Source: Winogradskyella sp.
GTDB taxonomy: Bacteria > Bacteroidota > Bacteroidia > Flavobacteriales > Flavobacteriaceae
DNA length: 64,000 nt
NCBI GenBank assembly: GCA_028383925.1
Contig: JAOEWO010000001.1
Location: forward strand, 62,001 to 126,000
Direction: 5' to 3'
The position numbers and the translations under genes are program-made. How positions within the stretch are numbered: the stretch's first letter is position 1; every line of letters starts with the position of its first letter. Positions 63,013-64,000 of this stretch are shown piece by piece. The notes beneath the pieces are model-generated. The model had not been told where the DNA came from and made no database searches. It was given only the letters and a program-made list of their open reading frames with translations.

Positions 63013-64000
63013 TTAAGACTTATTGAAATCTTTTAAAGTAAGAAATATATATAATAAAAATAAAGCTGTAAAATTAGTTAAAAACTTTCCTGCGAAAAAA
63101 GATGTTAAAAGTAAAATACTTAAAATATAAAAGTTTTTTTTATTGAAAATAACAGTCCTATGTATTATAAAGAAGGTATATAAATAAATTATTAAACCTA
63201 AAAATCCCCAGAAAAAAAACAAATCAAACAACTCCATCTCTACTCTGATATTTATAAAATCTTTAGAATAAAATAATATATTAGATATTGAATAGTTATT
63301 ATAAAAATCCGCGATGGTATTTTTTAAATTATCATACCTTGTTGATGTTAATGAACTTAGAAGGCCGTTTTCATTATAAAGTCTAGCAAATATTTGTTTT
63401 GTTGGTTCTAAAACTTCTGCTATTTTATGCCTAAAAACCAGAATTAAAGAAAGGATTAAAATACCAGCGGGAATTATCTTCTTTTTTAATAGTTTTATTC
63501 CAATATAAATGAGTGCAATCAACGAGACAATAATTACTGTTTTTGTACCAGTTAACAAAGAAATCAAAATATTAAATAAGGCAATGTATTTAAATACTTC
63601 ATCTTTATGTTTTAAATAAAAACAATTTACAATAGCATATAGTACATAGCTATAGTTATTATCGCTTGGCATATTAAATATACCATCATAACCAAATCTC
63701 TTCCATCTGTATGTTTGAAAAAGACCTATATCAAATAAAAGTCCCGTTAAAATAAATATTGAATTTATTAAAATAAAGAAATCAAAGAGTTTTAAAAATA
63801 CTTTTAGACTAAGTTGATTGTGTTTTTGACAAAACACCAGAAAAAAAATAAAATAACAATACCTAATAGAATAAGTAAAAAAAGTTAGGTTAATGTAATC
63901 TCGCAATAGTAGAATTTCAAAAAACAAAAAACCAACTAAAGCCATAAAGCCATAAAAAAATGGAGTATTTCTATTCTTTATTAATAAGAACAAAGAATAT
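63013..64000 (-). CDS. O-antigen polymerase/Wzy-like membrane protein (5' end outside window)
   Basis: At least 328 residues are visible, with the frame open to the right edge of the window, so the start lies outside. A TTG at 63993 is only a formal start. The residues form about ten hydrophobic helices. A large periplasmic-looking loop (about 205-250, LEPTKQIFARLYNENG and LTSTRYDNLKN) is the layout of Wzy/O-antigen ligase proteins. It would polymerise repeat units in the periplasm. Low identity within the family makes the exact role uncertain. Confidence 0.8.
   Translation of the reverse strand, partial: YSLFLLIKNRNTPFFYGFMALVGFLFFEILLLRDYINLTFFTYSIRYCYFIFFLVFCQKHNQLSLKVFLKLFDFFILINSIFILTGLLFDIGLFQTYRWKRFGYDGIFNMPSDNNYSYVLYAIVNCFYLKHKDEVFKYIALFNILISLLTGTKTVIIVSLIALIYIGIKLLKKKIIPAGILILSLILVFRHKIAEVLEPTKQIFARLYNENGLLSSLTSTRYDNLKNTIADFYNNYSISNILFYSKDFINIRVEMELFDLFFFWGFLGLIIYLYTFFIIHRTVIFNKKNFYILSILLLTSFFAGKFLTNFTALFLLYIFLTLKDFNKS

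Noticed and set aside
1-64000. CRISPR arrays, tRNA/rRNA genes, insertion sequences, prophage
   Set aside because: I scanned intergenic spaces for regular repeats, cloverleaf-like sequence and transposase or phage protein motifs and saw none. The window reads as core chromosome.

Overview
The window is a piece of chromosome from a marine-type member of the Bacteroidota, most likely family Flavobacteriaceae. The evidence is internal: AT-rich DNA with TTA/AAA-biased codon use; TTG-N19-21-TAnnTTTG promoters; secreted proteins ending in type IX secretion (T9SS) sorting domains; gliding/T9SS genes (gldH, sprE/porW); a split ATP synthase operon without beta and epsilon subunits; and many flavobacterial families (DUF4292, DUF4254, DUF5687, HU-CCDC81/SPOR). 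I see no rRNA, tRNA, insertion sequence, prophage or CRISPR array.

Layout. 1-214: tail of a PolB-type 3'-5' exonuclease gene. 270-9901: two giant secreted T9SS metallopeptidases on the minus strand, an M12B-type protease and an M14 carboxypeptidase whose reading frame carries an in-frame TAA. 10133-14163: an orphan double-ATPase peptide ABC protein and a lipoprotein GH3 beta-glucosidase. 14736-16093: succinyl-CoA:3-ketoacid CoA-transferase. 16184-20221: PBP1A, GldH, RicT-like PSP1 protein. 20455-21519: TrhO. 21881-25520: recA, then an ECF sigma operon (lipoprotein, sigma factor, membrane-spanning anti-sigma with a beta-barrel). 25600-30559: PlsC, TrpS, DprA, HU/SPOR protein, acyl-CoA thioesterase. 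30667-38063: a minus-strand envelope cluster (EnvC-like, DUF4292, TPR, nucleotidyltransferase, dUTPase, flippase, lipoprotein) interspersed with palindromic repeats and a decayed GIY-YIG gene. 38235-47138: F1Fo-ATPase genes with bactofilin and SprE upstream. 47342-51301: a PadR / HAAS-like / ABC module. 51459-58224: housekeeping genes, including a ferredoxin reductase-like protein, a frameshifted beta-barrel gene, GT9/DUF4254, Upp and PurD. 58294 to the end: a surface-polysaccharide locus (CapK-like, GT4, glycosylphosphotransferase, WecG-type GT26, Wzy-like) that runs out of the window.

The most interesting signal is around recA. The ECF operon is preceded by GCAACC-N15-CATCTA. The same element, with the same spacer and conserved flanks, lies on the opposite strand about 1.1 kb away, just upstream of recA. 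It points into roughly 190 nt with no convincing gene, three stem-loops and a strong intrinsic terminator, and trhO has its own promoter box beyond that terminator. I infer an autoregulated ECF sigma factor that also drives a small RNA, controlled by an anti-sigma factor that could reach from cytoplasm to outer membrane.

Other signals are several families of short palindromes placed just upstream of start codons, three interrupted genes that are either recent pseudogenes or sequence errors, and a possible 42-codon gene at 14195-14323. Several starts are moved inward from the longest possible frame (gldH, trpS, thioesterase, ferredoxin reductase-like, purD, CapK-like) where a normal family N-terminus begins at an internal ATG.
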